From positions 4,216,001-4,280,000 of the forward strand of contig CM073899.1 of NCBI GenBank assembly GCA_037176705.1: DNA of 64,000 bases. Reading direction: 5' to 3'. Positions 45,690-57,515 of this stretch are shown here, piece by piece. The translations under genes were made by a program, and so were the position numbers. Origin of the DNA: Molossus alvarezi (taxonomy: Eukaryota > Chordata > Mammalia > Chiroptera > Molossidae). The first letter of the stretch is position 1, and each line of letters opens with the position of its first letter. The notes beneath the pieces were generated by a model that was not told the DNA's origin, made no database searches, and worked only from the letters and a program-made list of their open reading frames with translations.

Positions 45690-46200
45690 AGTGAGCTTTG
45701 TAAAATCCACTCTTTTCAGTTATTGCTCTTAAGAAAACCCTGGAATGACTTTACCTTTCCTAAGACAAAGTCCAAAATTCTTCACAGGGTTTACCATGCC
45801 TCCCGGCTTTTCATTTTGCTAGGTTTTAGCCTCACTCTGTGGGTAGTGTCCTCAGGGTCCCCTCTGCTGCAGTCGCTCTGGGCTTCCTTCACCAAGGATT
45901 TCTGGCATGCTTGACCCTCAGCCTTTGGATGTGCGATTCCCTATGCCTGCAGCTCCTCCTCCTCCCCCTCCTCCTCCCCTGCCCTCCCCCCACCCCCCTA
46001 CTCCTTCAGGTGTCAGTTTACAAGCCACTGGCTCTGGGGAGTCTTTTCCTGCCCTAGATGGCGCTCTTCCTTCCTTTCCAGGGAGCACAGTCGTCTGCCT
46101 TCTGTAACTGTCTTTTTCTATGTTGTGTGCTAACATCTAGAACAGTGCCTGAAAATGAATCACTGCACACAATTCTTGGCTGAGTCAATAAACAAATGAA
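45690..46200 (+). mobile_element. L2 (LINE-2) 3' portion
   Basis: The block order is that of L2: 'gctcttaagaaaaccctgga', 'acaaagtccaaaattcttca', 'gggtttaccatgcctcccgg'. Then come 'ccttcaggtgtcagtttaca', 'agaacagtgcctgaaaatga' and a final 'gtcaataaacaaatgaacag'. A CTC/CCT-rich stretch occurs at 45950-46000. It is ancient and has no open frame. Confidence 0.75.
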
Positions 46201-47355
46201 CAGTTACATAGTAGAGGTTCCTTTTGAGCAGACCTCAAACATCCAAAATGTGGCTGGAAGCTGTTGTAAGCCTTCTGAACTGACATGCAATGAGTACATT
46301 CTTTTGAGCACAGAAAAGAGAAACAATACGATTAAGAATAATTAAGATTCCCAGCAAAATTGCCTGCCTATTCCTCTTACAGAAAATCCATTTCGTCAGT
46401 GTTGTGTCTTGGGAGCAGCTCTTCCAAATGTCTAACCACAAGCGATGCACAAAACCTTGGTTCTCAACATCTGTGTTTCAGCAATCCGTGATTGTCTTGT
46501 TTCCTGCTGTTGTGAGTGTTCAGGAAGTGGGGTTACAGGTGACTTTGGAGGTATGTTGAGACCTCATTCTGCCCTTTGTGTGTGGCTGTTGTTAACATCT
46601 CAGGTCTCAGGGGCGGAGTTTCTGAAAGATGCTAAGAACGCTCTTTGATAAACCACCTGTCTGAGGATTCTCAGAATTCTCGTTTGCTGTTGGAATCTCA
46701 GGTGCAGTGATGAAGGCAGCTCTTTGACACCTGTTTGTGAGCTCCCCCCCCCCCAGTTCCAATGAGCAGCCTTGTCTTCTTTGTTCCTAAAACGAAAGGA
46801 ACCTGTTCACTCCATGCGGTACAACACGGGTCGGAGTTCTCTGCCTCTACCAGAAAAACCCAGCCATTCTCCCAAAGAGAGACATTAAAAAAATCAATTA
46901 TTTAATCATAAATCAATTTTTAAATCTTTTGGAGGTTGAGGAGGAGAATTGAAGTTGCTGTCACTGGTCTTTCGGCGGCAATGGCCAAGAGAGCCCCACC
47001 CTGTGGAGACCCGAGGTGTGCACGCCAGGAGTGATCAGCCCGGTTTCTGGAAAAACTGATGATAATCCACCTTTGTAATCGGAATTTAAATGATCAGTAG
47101 GATCGATGGCACTCCTGTTCGTTCACCCTGACTGCTGAGGGGGTCAGGTGCACAGCAGGCAGAAGGTGGTGCGCACATGGATAATGACGGTCCGAGAGGA
47201 GTTCACGCGCACACCAGATTCCAGGGCAATAGTTTCATAGAGAGAGACTTGAAAAAATACACGGGAATGGTTAAATAAATGAAATTGGGGGATCACATTT
47301 TAACTGTTTTACATAACTTCATAACTGTCATACACACTGCTTTCATTATTTATTT
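46201..47355. other. Intronic sequence without recognised features
   Basis: Unique-looking DNA with a short C-run at 46745-46755. No supported gene or repeat. Confidence 0.5.
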
Positions 47356-47597
47356 TTAAATCCTCACCCAAGGATATTTTTCCATTTATCTTCAGTTAGA
47401 GTGGGATGGAGGGGTTGGGGAGGGGGGAGAGAGAAACATCGATGTGAGAGGCACTTCAGTTGGCTGCCTCCCTCACGACACTGACCAGGGCTGGGGACCA
47501 AACTGCAACCGAGGTACATGCCCTTGACTGGAATCGAATCCAAGACTGTTTGGTCCACAGGATGACACTCTAACTGCCGAGCCAGACTGGCTTGGGC
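47356..47597 (-). mobile_element. VES-type SINE, subtype A
   Basis: Minus-strand copy with its head at 47597 (gcccaagccagtctggctcg), the 'gtccccagccctgg' block and the 3' 'ccttgggtgaggattta' end. The purine-rich part contains 'gggttggggaggggggag'. The flanks (ctgctttcat and ctgctttta) may be a decayed target duplication. Confidence 0.88.
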
Positions 47598-48439
47598 ATA
47601 AATGCTGCTTTTAAAGCTAAGAAGGAGGCCCGATCGTATGCACGCGGCATCCTTTAATGAAAGCGATGCCTTTAGCTGAATTTTTCTATCCCACTAATCT
47701 GTGGGTCACAGATTTAATGAAATGTTAAAACCAAGGGCTTCAGCTGTGCAGTTTCTGATGATGTTTGTGTCCCAACCATAAACCATCCAGTCACAGCAGG
47801 TTGGGGACCCTTGAGGAACTCCCGTGCCTGCGTGCAGGGCATGTGCTCCAGGGACAGATGTAAGCAAATGTGCAGCTTCCGGGGGCGCTGTTTCCAGCTG
47901 ATGGCGCCCTCTGTCCTGGCCACCAGGACCCCGCCTGTCGGGGAGCCAGGTCCTGCCGACCTCTGCTTCAGGCTCACACTTACTCTGCTCCATGTTCCTT
48001 GTGTCATGCTTTTGTTTTTCTCCCTCTTCACTCCAGGTTCAAATCCAGATCCCATTGTTTTCTCGTTTCTTTTGTTTAATAACTCAACCTGAACTCAGAG
48101 GTGAATTTACCCTGAAGGTAATTAAGCTTAAACTGTAGGAATAGGTAAGAAACACAGTAAAAATATTTAAAAATAGAAATATAATAGAGGTCCATAGGCA
48201 ACTAATTAAGAGAAGCACTATAAGGCTTTTTCTGGATTTTGCAATGATTTAAAATCACCCAATTTTTAAAAATTAGTGATCTGTTGTGCTTTCTTCTCTT
48301 TAGAAATATTCCCATGTGCACCACCTTTTAAATTTATGTTCCTTTTTGTTTTATGTGTCAAACTCAACAAAATCTGAAACAACCCTGCCCTAACTCTGTG
48401 AGCTCCATAAATCAAAATAAATGAAAGTCACTGTTGTGA
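47598..48439. other. Intronic sequence without recognised features
   Basis: Unique-looking DNA. The frames at 47706-48055 (-) and 47811-48092 (+) overlap antisense and have no recognisable domain. Confidence 0.5.
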
Positions 48440-48625
48440 AACGTGACTTAGCGTAGTGGCCAGTGGCTAGGAACCTGGGCTCTGTGTGAGGTCATCCGGG
48501 GTAAAATTCTGGCCCCATCATTTATTATATGTGGTCTTGGGAAAGTTACCTCACATAGCTAAGCCTCAGCTTCCTCCTTTAAAAGGGGGAGATTGGATTA
48601 GAAACTTGAATTCCTTGTAGTCCCT
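48440..48625 (+). mobile_element. MIR element, nearly complete
   Basis: The blocks are in MIR order: tRNA-like 'gcgtagtggccagtggctag', 'cctgggctctgtgtgaggtc', core 'ttattatatgtggtcttggg', then 'aaagttacctcacatagcta', then 'gcctcagcttcctcctttaa'. Confidence 0.85.
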
Positions 48626-50479
48626 TGTGATTACATGTTAACATAAAGAAAAGATGACATAGTGGAAATCAACTAATTAATAGACTGTTCAGGTTGAAAG
48701 ACACGTAGATTCCTTGTGATTGGACATGAGTCCTGTGGATTCCCCATGGGTCCTTCAGCTGGTGTGTAGGGGATGCAGGTCTGGTGTGGAAACAGACCCG
48801 TCCTCTCATGCCTCAAGCTGGTCTAGTTCTGTTTTCATCGACTTTATTTATGTGTACGCCTCATAAGATTCAGTCTGAACAAAGTGCTCAGGGACTGTGT
48901 GCAAGGAACCCCCTGCTCTTACCCAACCCTGTATAAAGAATCCCGTGATAACACTCATAAAAATATTAAAACTTGAAGACAAGTGGGAATCTTCTCTACC
49001 TGACCCGAATCTGATATGTAGGAATGATGAGACATTATTAAAAAAAGCAAAAAACAAATAAAACCGACAACAATAAAGTCTGCCTTCTAGATCAGAGATT
49101 AAGCATTCTGTGGAAATACATCAACAAGGCATAACTGGGAGAAATGTAAAATTCCCCCGAATTCTCAGGGACGCAGAGGACTCTCAAATTTTTCTTTGCA
49201 CATGAGACATGTGGAGTTCTGGTTGGTTGATTATTTTTAAGTAGTATTAGAAGAAAATAAGGACTCAATCAGCCAGAGGATTTGATAGGGAGCTAACACT
49301 CAAAATTTGTATATAACTCCCCACAGATCTCTTTTATTGTGTTTAATATTTTAATTGTACTTTTTAATTAGGAAAAATGACCTCTTTATAACCTATTCAA
49401 ATTGTTAGACAAAATAATTGTGACCCTTTTTAATTTGAGAGCTCTTCAAATATACGCATCAGCACCATCGCCTGACAGCTTCACTCCCAGTTAAAACGTG
49501 CGTGCCTGGTGACAGCACCTAGAGACACTCTCTTTGATGCTTGTAAGTCAGTGAGAAGAAGAAAAGAACCACCATCTCCAGTTCCCTTTCATTATTCGAG
49601 ACCTTCAGGGGCTCCCTGGCAATTCGTTCTGAATGAAGTCTTTCTTGCAATCAGAATGTTTCCCCATTTGTCTACAAATGAACAGGAAGCTGTCTTTCAG
49701 TTCATGGGATTTCTCTCACTGCAGCATCTGTGTGTAAGAATGGGCCAGAGGGTGTGTAAGGAAGGGGCAGGTGGGAGGTACGTGAAGGAAGTTCCTGCCC
49801 CATAGCAAATGCAGAGGTTGGGAGAGAAGGGAGGGACAGCCCCTTCTGAAGAGAGGACGTAGAGGCTGAGCGTTAGAACTGAACGTCTTGATTTGCCATG
49901 CTGAGGACGGGACGGGAGACACAGGCATGTGTGCTGTAGTCAATCAAATAATTGGGCCCTGGAACGTGCAGCTCATTGTCAGGCTGGAGCTTGGGAACCC
50001 CTGCAGACCGGTGCCCAGTGAGGCAGCCTGGGCCCACACGACTGGCGCCCGGGAGGAGATGCGCGGGGCCCCGGCCTGCTGCTCTCAGCCAAGCGGCGCT
50101 CCGAATACCTGCGCATTTTTGAAGGAAGCTGAAAAAATAAGAATGTATCAGGAATAGGATTCCCAGAACAATTAGGTGATCATAGGACATGTTTTGCATG
50201 TTTAGTCAGAACATGTAAAATTATATGCCCATTCATTTATCAGAATAATAATTTTTGATTGAATGCCAGGCTTTAAACATTATTTCTTCTAATCTCTTCT
50301 GTTAGCAGTGTTTTCACCAAATAGTTTTGATTGTCTCACCACCAATGGTCACGTGTACTTCCCTAACCTCTTTCATCAGGTGCTTAAAATATATGTGGAC
50401 CTTGAGCTGTGGGAGGAGCTACTGGTATTGCTATAGATGAGAGGATTTCAGATCCTCTGGGGGGTGTAGGACTTCCAGA
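48626..50479. other. Intronic sequence without supported features
   Basis: Unique-looking DNA. A possible exon-like segment at 49655-49733 was considered and not accepted. No repeat is recognised. Confidence 0.45.
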
Positions 50480-51690
50480 ATGGCAGAGTGAGGATGTCCG
50501 TATATCTGCTCCTCCCTAAAAGCAGTAAAGTGTGAGTAAAAAATTGTCAAAATAATTTTTTAAGAACGCTGAAAATTAATCAAATGCTTATAACCATGTG
50601 AAAAACAATTTATTCAAGAAAAATAGTGGACCTTCGGAAGAAGAGCAGGGTTTGTGGCCTTCTGTCCTGACCAGCTTGAATCCTCCTTGCCTCAGTTCTG
50701 TGACAGTTGGAATTCAGTGGCCTTGCAGCACCCCTGGGTGGGTGGGGGGCACTGGTTAGGAGCAGCACAGAGAGCCCCACTCTGGGGCATCGCCACAGTG
50801 CGGCTCATCTGGCAGCTACCCGGAAGCAGTACTATACAGTGACCCTGAGGAGGAAGGGAAAACATATATTCAAAGTTGCCACATTATATTATGTAAAATG
50901 TTCAGTTTTCATAACATATTATGGAACATGTAGGAAAAAATCAGTGAACAGCCAACAACATCCTCAGGAATTCACATGTTGATTCATAGTAGACAAAAAA
51001 TTATAAGTTGACAATTATGAATAGATTCAAAGAAATAAAGAAAACCTTGTCTGATGAATTAAAGGAAAATATGACAACACAATCAGACCATCAGCAAAAG
51101 TTAGGGGGACACGTGGGTTCAGAAATTTATTTCTGATAATCAGTAGATGGCCATGGGCTGAAACAAGAAGGGACAGGCGGTTCACACTAGAGGTAACGCA
51201 GACCGTGAAGTTAAGGTGCGATGATGATGTCTTAGCGCAGAAATAATATCAATGAAATAGAACGTGCAAAAGAAAAGAAGAACCAGATACAGATTTTGGG
51301 ACTTTGGAGTTGAAAACTACAATGACTGAAATAAAAAAAAAAAAAAAATATCACTAGAGGGGATCAACAACAGATTTGAACTGGCAGAAGGAAGGTTTGC
51401 CAAACTTTCAGATACATCAATTAAGAATATTCAGTCAAAGAGACAGAAAGATAAAGAATAAACAACATAAGTAGAGCTGCAGAGACCTGTGGAATACCAG
51501 CAAGTAGACTGGCAGAAACAGAATGGGGTCCCAGAAGGAAAGGAGGGAGAAAGGAACAGAGAATATTTGAAAAAACAATGGCCAACAACTTCCCAGTTTG
51601 ATAAAAACATTATCAGCTCACCAGGAAGCTCAATGAACTTTAGGTAGGAGAATAACAAAAGGATACAATCTTAAAATTGAAGGTCTGAGT
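50480..51690 (+). mobile_element. HAL1/L1M 5' UTR and ORF1 N-terminal fragment
   Basis: It starts with 'aggacttccagaatggcaga', the typical 5' end of old L1/HAL1 elements. Degenerate ORF1 sequence follows: 'ggggatcaacaacagatttg', 'aactggcagaaggaaggttt', 'gggtcccagaaggaaaggag', 'aatggccaacaacttcccag' and 'ccaggaagctcaatgaactt'. These correspond to the coiled coil and RRM (GVPEGE-type). An A-run lies at 51331-51347. It has no long open frame. Confidence 0.7.
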
Positions 51691-52829
51691 TTTCTACAAA
51701 GAGAAGTTACAGGTAATTCCTTGAAATTTAGTTTCTTGGAGATGCATCTTCATGTGGGTAAAAAAAAAGCCCAGCAAACATCATCACAGGTGTCCTCAAG
51801 CAACCCTTACATAAAAAAACAATACAAATTTGGAAAGGTCAGGCATTTTTTGGTTTGTTTGTTTCCTTGTCTTTGTGCTATTGCCTCTCAATTTGCAGTC
51901 TTTTTCTGTTTTGAAGGCCCATTCACAGGACTCGGGATGAACACAACATCGTGTGGGAGATGCTGCAAACAATTCCAGATTTAACTTCTCAGCTGAGAAA
52001 AGACCATCTGAAAACACTCAGCAGGAATGTCATTTCCGAAACCTGGATAAAAGGCAGCACAGGTAACTGGCTCTCTGGAGGGACATTTGGCAAGATCCAG
52101 CACAGGCCACTGTTTTGAGTTCCCCATCAATTATGGTACCACGTATACTTTCACCGGACGTGTTAGAAATATACTGCTTAGATGTGTTTCATTTGTCAGG
52201 TTCTACGTCACAAAATGAGTACATTTCACATTGTAGCACTTACGTTTTAGAGATAGTCACTGAGCACACATCAGAGTCACCAGGGGCCTCGCCAAGACAG
52301 ACTGCTGTGTTCAATCCTTGAAGATTCTGCTTTCATGAGTTCGGGATGGGACTTAGTCTGCACGTCCAGTAATATTCGGGGCGATGCTGCTAGTTGGGGA
52401 CCATGCTTTGAAAACCACTCACTGATTTTCAGATTTAATAGCATCTGGCATTGTGTCATAGTTACAACAGGAAGTGGTCAGAGCGAGTACTGACTGATCC
52501 CGATATGAGTCAGATACTGGGAAATCTCTCCACACAGATTTTCAGTTTCACAATTGTACTTCTAATCCCTTTACAAAAGATATATTGAATACTTTAATAG
52601 AGGTATTTTATATTTTAATTTGGGGGGCATACAAGTCAACACACACAAAGTCACACACACCTAAAACCAACAGAGTTCAGCATCACTTTTTAATGTATTT
52701 ATTAAGTACCTGCTAGTAAAAACTAAATTTACTTAATACATTTTGTGTGTTTGTGTGTGTCAGGGAATCTTCCTTATTTATTCATCACAGTAACAAATAA
52801 AATTAGATATGACTATAATTTTTAAAAAT
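51691..52829. other. Intronic sequence without recognised features
   Basis: AT-rich DNA. The frames at 51721-51984 and 52115-52321 show no recognisable protein. A short (CA/TG)-rich patch occurs at 52635-52770. Confidence 0.5.
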
Positions 52830-53032
52830 ATGTTTTTATTGATATTTTAGAGAGAGAGGAAGGGAGACAGAGATAGAAACATCAATCTGAGAGAGAAACA
52901 TTGATGGGCTGCCTCCTGCATGCCCCCCCCCTGCCCCCCCGGGGATTAAGCCACAACCTGGGCATGTGCCCTGACCAGGAATTGAACCAGTCCATGGGAC
53001 GATGCTCAACCACTAAGCTACACTAACTGGGC
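52830..53032 (-). mobile_element. VES-type SINE, subtype B
   Basis: Minus-strand copy. The head is at 53032 (gcccagttagtgtagcttag) and the tail is at 'tatgtttttattgatatttt'. A C-rich run (52926-52940) replaces the usual 'ccccactgggg' block. It abuts the A-tail of the L1 at 53040. Confidence 0.88.
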
Positions 53033-53039
53033 AATATTA

Positions 53040-53590
53040 TTATTATTTATTTATTTATATATTTTATTGAATGTATTTGGTGACATTGTTTAATAAATTA
53101 TATAGGTTTTAGGTGTACAATTCTAATCCATCATCTGTATATTTTATTGTGTGCCCCCACTCCAGTTAAGTATCCTTCCATCACCATTTATTCTCCCTAT
53201 ACCCTCCTCCACCTCTCCCTAGCCCCCTTCCTCTCCGGTAATCACACTGCTGTCTGTGCCTATGAGTTTTTGTTTGTTTGTTTTTTTGCTTAGTCCCTTC
53301 AACTTTTTCACCTAGCCCCACAAATACCCCTACCCTCTGACAGTTGTCAGTCTATTCTCTATCTTCATATTTTGTTGGTAAGTTTATTTTGTTCATCAGA
53401 TTCCTCATATGAGTGAAATCAGTATGGTACTTGTCTTTGTCTGACTGACTTATTTCGCTCAGCAGAATGCTCTCCTGGTCCCTCCATGCTGCCACAAAGG
53501 GTAAGAGGTCCTTCTTTTTTATGGCCGAGTAGTATTCCATTGTGTAAATGTACCACAGCTTTGTTATACACTCATCGCTGATGGGCACTG
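53040..53590 (-). mobile_element. 5'-truncated LINE-1 3' end, antisense, older subfamily
   Basis: On the minus strand the element contains the last ORF2 codons (53352-53588: [20 protein letters not shown]). A 3' UTR unlike that of L1-A to L1-D follows (antisense 'ggtgacattgtttaataaat'), then an A-rich tail at about 53033-53065. The 3' UTR type marks an older L1 lineage. Confidence 0.85.
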
Positions 53591-54270
53591 GGGACCCTAA
53601 GGCATGGAACGCCCTGCGTGTATTCCTGGTTTGGATGGAATTTCAAACCACTGCGGCCGCAATGCTGAACTCATCCTCTGCCCATCTCGCCTCTGTCTGC
53701 TGAAGTGTTCATCAGGGTCATGACACTGAGAATGCAACTGGAATTTTGGGGAACACTTGTCTGTTGAAAACACGACATGTTTCGAGAATTTCCTCTAGGG
53801 TTTTTCTTTCATAGCTTCATCTCACCGACATCACGCGGGGAAACTGAGTCATGGCAGCTTTGCAGAGGACAGATGGTGTTGGAGGGAAGAAAGAGCCAAC
53901 ACTGAACATGGCTTTGCTATGAGCTTGGGACTAGTGATTAAATTTTTGTTTTATCATAAATCCTCAAAATTATATTCGCTATAGTGAGAAATATGGGAAC
54001 CAGCGGAATACCCTGACCAGAGGGGACTGTGCCCACGGTGACGCGGACTCCGGGGGCTTCCGGCGGGCACAGGTCTGTGTCCTGGCCCCGAAACATCGGA
54101 GACAGCAAACACCCCAGAAACCTACACACAGAACAACTGTAGAGTTAATAAATAATACGATCACCTATTTTCATAAATACTTGAAATTATATATAAACAC
54201 ATAAAAATACATGGCAAAAATACATAGGGATATATCCTGAAGGGCAGTCTAAAAATACATATTTTAAAAA
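53591..54270. other. Intronic sequence without recognised features
   Basis: Unique-looking DNA with no supported gene or repeat. Confidence 0.5.
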
Positions 54271-54486
54271 ATTCTTTTTCTTTTATTGATTTAGACAGAG
54301 AAGAAGGGAGAGGGAGAGAGAGAGAGATAGAAACATCGATGAGAGAGAACATCGGTTGGCCGCCTCCTGCATGCCCCCCACTGGGATCAGGCCCACAACC
54401 TGGGCATGTGTCCTGACCGGGAATCAAACCGGCAACCTCTTGGTGCATGGGTCGATGCTCAACCACTGGGCCACATCAGCCGGACT
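54271..54486 (-). mobile_element. VES-type SINE, subtype B
   Basis: Minus-strand copy with its head at about 54486 (agtccggctgatgtggccca) and its tail in 'attctttttcttttattgat'. The flanks aaaaatacatattttaaa and gaaaatatatatttttaaa (about 54251 and 54487) are a probable target duplication. Confidence 0.92.
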
Positions 54487-54679
54487 GAAAATATATATTT
54501 TTAAAGTAGTCACCTTAGTGGAGGAGAGAGGAGCTGAGGGGCAGTGAATTTCTTTAGATATATTTGTGTTGAGTTTTCCATAGTGAATATCCATCCACGT
54601 GTCAATGTTTGCGACTACACATTTTTTTTTCCACCTAGGTTTAAAAGTACAATTAGAAGCAAATATTCTAATGGAATCT

Positions 54680-54894
54680 TTTTTCTTTTTTTCTTTATTG
54701 ATTTTTGAGAGAGAGGAAGGGAGAGGGAGAGAGAGATAGAAACATCGATGAGAAAGAACATCAATTGGCCGCCTCCTGCATGCCCCCCACTGGGTATCAA
54801 GCCCACAACCTGGGCATGTGCCCTGACCGGGAATCGAACTGGTGACCTCTTGGTGCAGGGTTGATGCTCAGCCACTGAGCCACACCAGCTAGGC
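54680..54894 (-). mobile_element. VES-type SINE, subtype B
   Basis: Minus-strand copy, close to the previous one in sequence. The head is at 54894 (gcctagctggtgtggctcag) and the A-tail is at 'ttctttttttctttattgat'. The flanks (caaatattctaatgg and caatattgg) are only loosely similar. Confidence 0.92.
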
Positions 54895-55041
54895 AATATT
54901 GGCATCTTAATGACTCAGGTGATTACCTATGAAATATGAACTTTCTTTCCTTGAAAAATGTCAACTTTGATTGATCATTTATATTAAATAAGGTATTCCA
55001 ACTCACATTTCATATGCTCATATGCTTTAAAAAATTTTGGT

Positions 55042-55281
55042 TTTGCTCAGCGGTTAGAGCATCGGCCTGCGGTCCAGAGAGACCCGGGTTCAGTTCCAGC
55101 TAAGGGCACGTACCTCAGTTGCAGTTTGTCCCCGGCCCTGGATGGATTGAGCAGGTGGCAGCCACTCACTGTGTCCCTTCCACTGTGTTGATGTTCGCTG
55201 TGTCGATGTTCCTCTCTCTCTCTCTCTCTCCCTCCCACTCTATCTGAACAAGAAATGGAAAAAGGTCCTTGGGTGAGGATG
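55042..55281 (+). mobile_element. VES-type SINE, subtype A, plus strand
   Basis: This is the only subtype-A copy on the plus strand. The tRNA-like head 'ttttgctcagcggttagagc' contains an A box and 'acccgggttcagttccagc' contains a B box. A CT microsatellite tail and the 'gtccttgggtgaggat' 3' end follow, then an A-run. A 12-bp target duplication, aaaaaattttgg, flanks it. Confidence 0.93.
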
Positions 55282-55769
55282 AAAAAAAAATTTTGGGGGG
55301 AAGTCTCTGTGCTTGTCTCTGCCTGTGTCAAAACCCTCTTGAGTTTTTAAGATGTTGGAGTCTGACAGCTCAGATCGGTTTCACTACGAGAGCAGACGTC
55401 TCATTAAATGTCTGACCTCTGTAAATCCTTTGGTTCATCCAACATAAGAAACAAGCCCACCAGGTGTCTTTCCCATACTCGGGTGTATGTTCCCTCCTGT
55501 GCGGTTCCTGAGAGTGTCTCCCCTCCGCCTCTGCCCAGGTGCCGGTTCCTCACGGGCAGTTCCAGCAGTGCTGGCTCCTGTCTCTTTCCTGGCCGCCCGG
55601 CCTCGGCACTTTCAGTGCGGAAGGCAGCTTCCTCAGCCTGCCAGCACTCACTCAGCCTGCCGCTCAGCGCTCTTGAACAATAACACACGAACGGGATAAC
55701 GATACTGTGATTCGAGGAACTGAATAACACATGCGCATCTCTCATTTAAATGATTGTGGTACTATAAAA

Positions 55770-56401
55770 AGATGGTTAACATCACTAATCATCCAAAAAA
55801 TACAAATTAAAACCACAATGAAAGAGCACCTCACATCTGTCAGAATGGCTAGCATTAAAAAATCAACAAACAACACATTTTGGCGAGGATGTGGAGAGAA
55901 AGGGACCACTGCACTGTGGGTGGAACTGCAAATTGGTAAACAGTATGAAGACAGTATGGACGTTCCTCAGAAATTAAAAATAGAACTACCATGCCCAGCT
56001 GGTGTGGCTCAGTGGATTGAGCATCATACCATGGACTGAGAGGTCCTGGTTCAATTCCCAGCAGGGCACATGCCTGGGTTGTGGGCTCGATCCCCAGTAG
56101 GGGGCGTGCAGGAGGCAGCTAATTGATGTCTCTCTCTCACATTAATGTTTCTCTCTCTCTCCCTAAAAAAAAAAATAACTACCATCTGACCCAGCAATCC
56201 CATTGATGGGCATTTCTCCAAAGAAATTCAAAACAGTAATTCAAAAAGATTATGCACCCCTATGATCATTGCGGCATTATTTACAGTAGCCAAGATATGG
56301 AAGCAGCCTAAGTGTCCATCAGTAGACGAGTGGATAAAGAAGTAGTAGCACATATATACAACAAAGTATTACTCAGCCATAAAAAATAATAAAATCTTAC
56401 C
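55770..56401 (+). mobile_element. Old LINE-1 ORF2 3' part, plus strand, split by a SINE
   Basis: Diagnostic blocks are 'aacatcactaatcatccaaa', 'tcagaatggctagcattaaa', 'gcgaggatgtggagagaaag', then after the SINE 'cccagcaatcccattgatgg', 'tgcggcattatttacagtag' and 'attactcagccataaaaaat'. It is an older family than L1-A to L1-D. It continues, after an inverted piece and a SINE, with its own 3' UTR at about 56665-56870. Confidence 0.82.
55991..56174 (+). mobile_element. VES-type SINE, subtype B, inside old L1
   Basis: Plus-strand copy: head 'gcccagctggtgtggctcag', B box region 'ggtcctggttcaattcccag', block 'gggggcgtgcaggaggcagc', A-tail 56164-56176. Short target duplication aactaccat flanks it (about 55984 and 56178). 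Confidence 0.92.
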
Positions 56402-56535
56402 AGTTTGTTTCTGTTTAGCTTGTTCATTTAGATTTCACACAGAAGTGAAATCATATGGTATTTTTCTTTCTCTCTCTGACTTACTGCACTTGGCTCATAC
56501 CTGTAGATCCATCCATGTTGCTTGGTAAGATTTGC
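56392..56535 (-). mobile_element. Inverted segment of the old LINE-1
   Basis: The L1 piece that should follow 56401 appears here on the opposite strand: antisense 'gtgaaatcatatggtatttt' and 'gatccatccatgttgcttgg'. Its right end, ggtaagattt (56524-56533), is the reverse complement of aaatcttacc (56392-56401). Ten bases are thus present in both orientations at the two ends of the inversion. Confidence 0.85.
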
Positions 56536-56664
56536 AGGCTCGATCCCCAGTAGGGGGCATGCAGGAGGAAAACCATAGATGTTTCTCTCTCACATCGATG
56601 TTTCTCTCTCTCTCCCTTCCTGTCTCTGTAAAAAATTAATAAAAACATGTAAAAAAAAAAAAAA
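56536..56664 (+). mobile_element. 5'-truncated VES-type SINE at the inversion breakpoint
   Basis: It lacks the tRNA-like head and begins at 'aggctcgatccccagtaggg'. The CT-rich tail, 'aaaaaattaataaaaacatg' and an A14 run (56652-56665) follow. Its truncated 5' end coincides with the edge of the inverted L1 segment. Confidence 0.9.
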
Positions 56665-56870
56665 GGTACAAATGGCAGTTACAAAACAGACACAGAGAGC
56701 AAAGTGCAGCGTAGAGAACAGGTCAGCAGTGTTGTGATGACTGTGTATGTACCAGGTGGCTAGGCTTGCTGGGGGAATCACTGTATAAGTCACGTCCATG
56801 TCTATCACTATGCTGTACACTTGAGACTAATATGATATTAAATGTCAATGGTAATTTTAAAATTTTAATT
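56665..56870 (+). mobile_element. 3' UTR of the old LINE-1
   Basis: The order 'tacaaatggcagttacaaaa', 'cagcgtagagaacaggtcag', 'atcactatgctgtacacttg' and 'gagactaatatgatattaaa' is the 3' UTR of an old mammalian L1. It completes the element that starts at 55770. Confidence 0.8.
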
Positions 56871-57423
56871 AAAAACTGAATGTGGTACTAAAACATGGTT
56901 ACATATCACTATAATATAAAGATTATGTGTATTATATATTCCATACAGTAATTTATTTCTGTATACTGATAGGTATATAGTTCACTTAACTAGTGATCTC
57001 AAGCACGTTCCATGGATCTATTATTTTATGCCCTGAGCAGGGGACAATTTTATGATTTGCAAACTAAAACTCATGGAAGCTAAAATAATTATTTTGCTTG
57101 AGAATCCAGGGTAGTGGCTAGGCTGGAATTAGATCCTCAATCAAAATTGTGTAACTACCTACCTAGCTAGCTACCTTTATATTAATGTTGAAGTATTCCC
57201 ATGAAATGGTTGAAGTAAGGTTTTGTTTTTTTTCTTTTGTTAACTATATCATCTTTACTGTTTTATTTCTTTTATTTGAAGTCCATTAAGTTCCACAGTG
57301 TTATTTCTCTTCTGTTTCTTTCATTATATCTCATCTTTACTCTCAACTTTTGAGATCATATCTCAAAAACTGTGGCTCCTCATTTTAATATACGTTTATA
57401 TTTATTTTCAATGCTCAAAATAT
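56871..57423. other. Intronic AT-rich sequence
   Basis: No gene or certain repeat. A weak antisense MIR-like pattern lies at about 57050-57140 ('aaactaaaactcatggaagc', 'ggctaggctggaattagatc'), too diverged to call. Confidence 0.4.
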
Positions 57424-57515
57424 ATATATTTTGAGGTACGTGCCCCTAGCGGGAACTGAACCCAGGATTCTCTGGTCCGCAGGCGACGCTCAACAGCTGA
57501 GCCAAACTGGCCAGG
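57424..57515 (-). mobile_element. 3'-truncated VES-type SINE (tRNA-like head only)
   Basis: On the minus strand it begins with ccctggccagtttggctcag and contains both tRNA-like promoter boxes. It stops just after 'gcacgtacctca', where an A/T-rich run begins. The whole 3' half is missing. A perfect 11-bp duplication, gctcaaaatat, flanks it at 57413-57423 and 57516-57526. Confidence 0.88.

Noticed and set aside
49655..49733. Exon-like segment with an AG before it, gtaaga after it, and the reading MFPHLSTNEQEAVFQFMGFL
   Set aside because: The pyrimidine tract is weak, the phase cannot be linked to the CNBD1 exon, and the peptide does not match the part of CNBD1 expected upstream. An alignment to CNBD1 would settle it.
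57050..57140. A possible antisense MIR
   Set aside because: Only two short blocks resemble MIR; too diverged to support.
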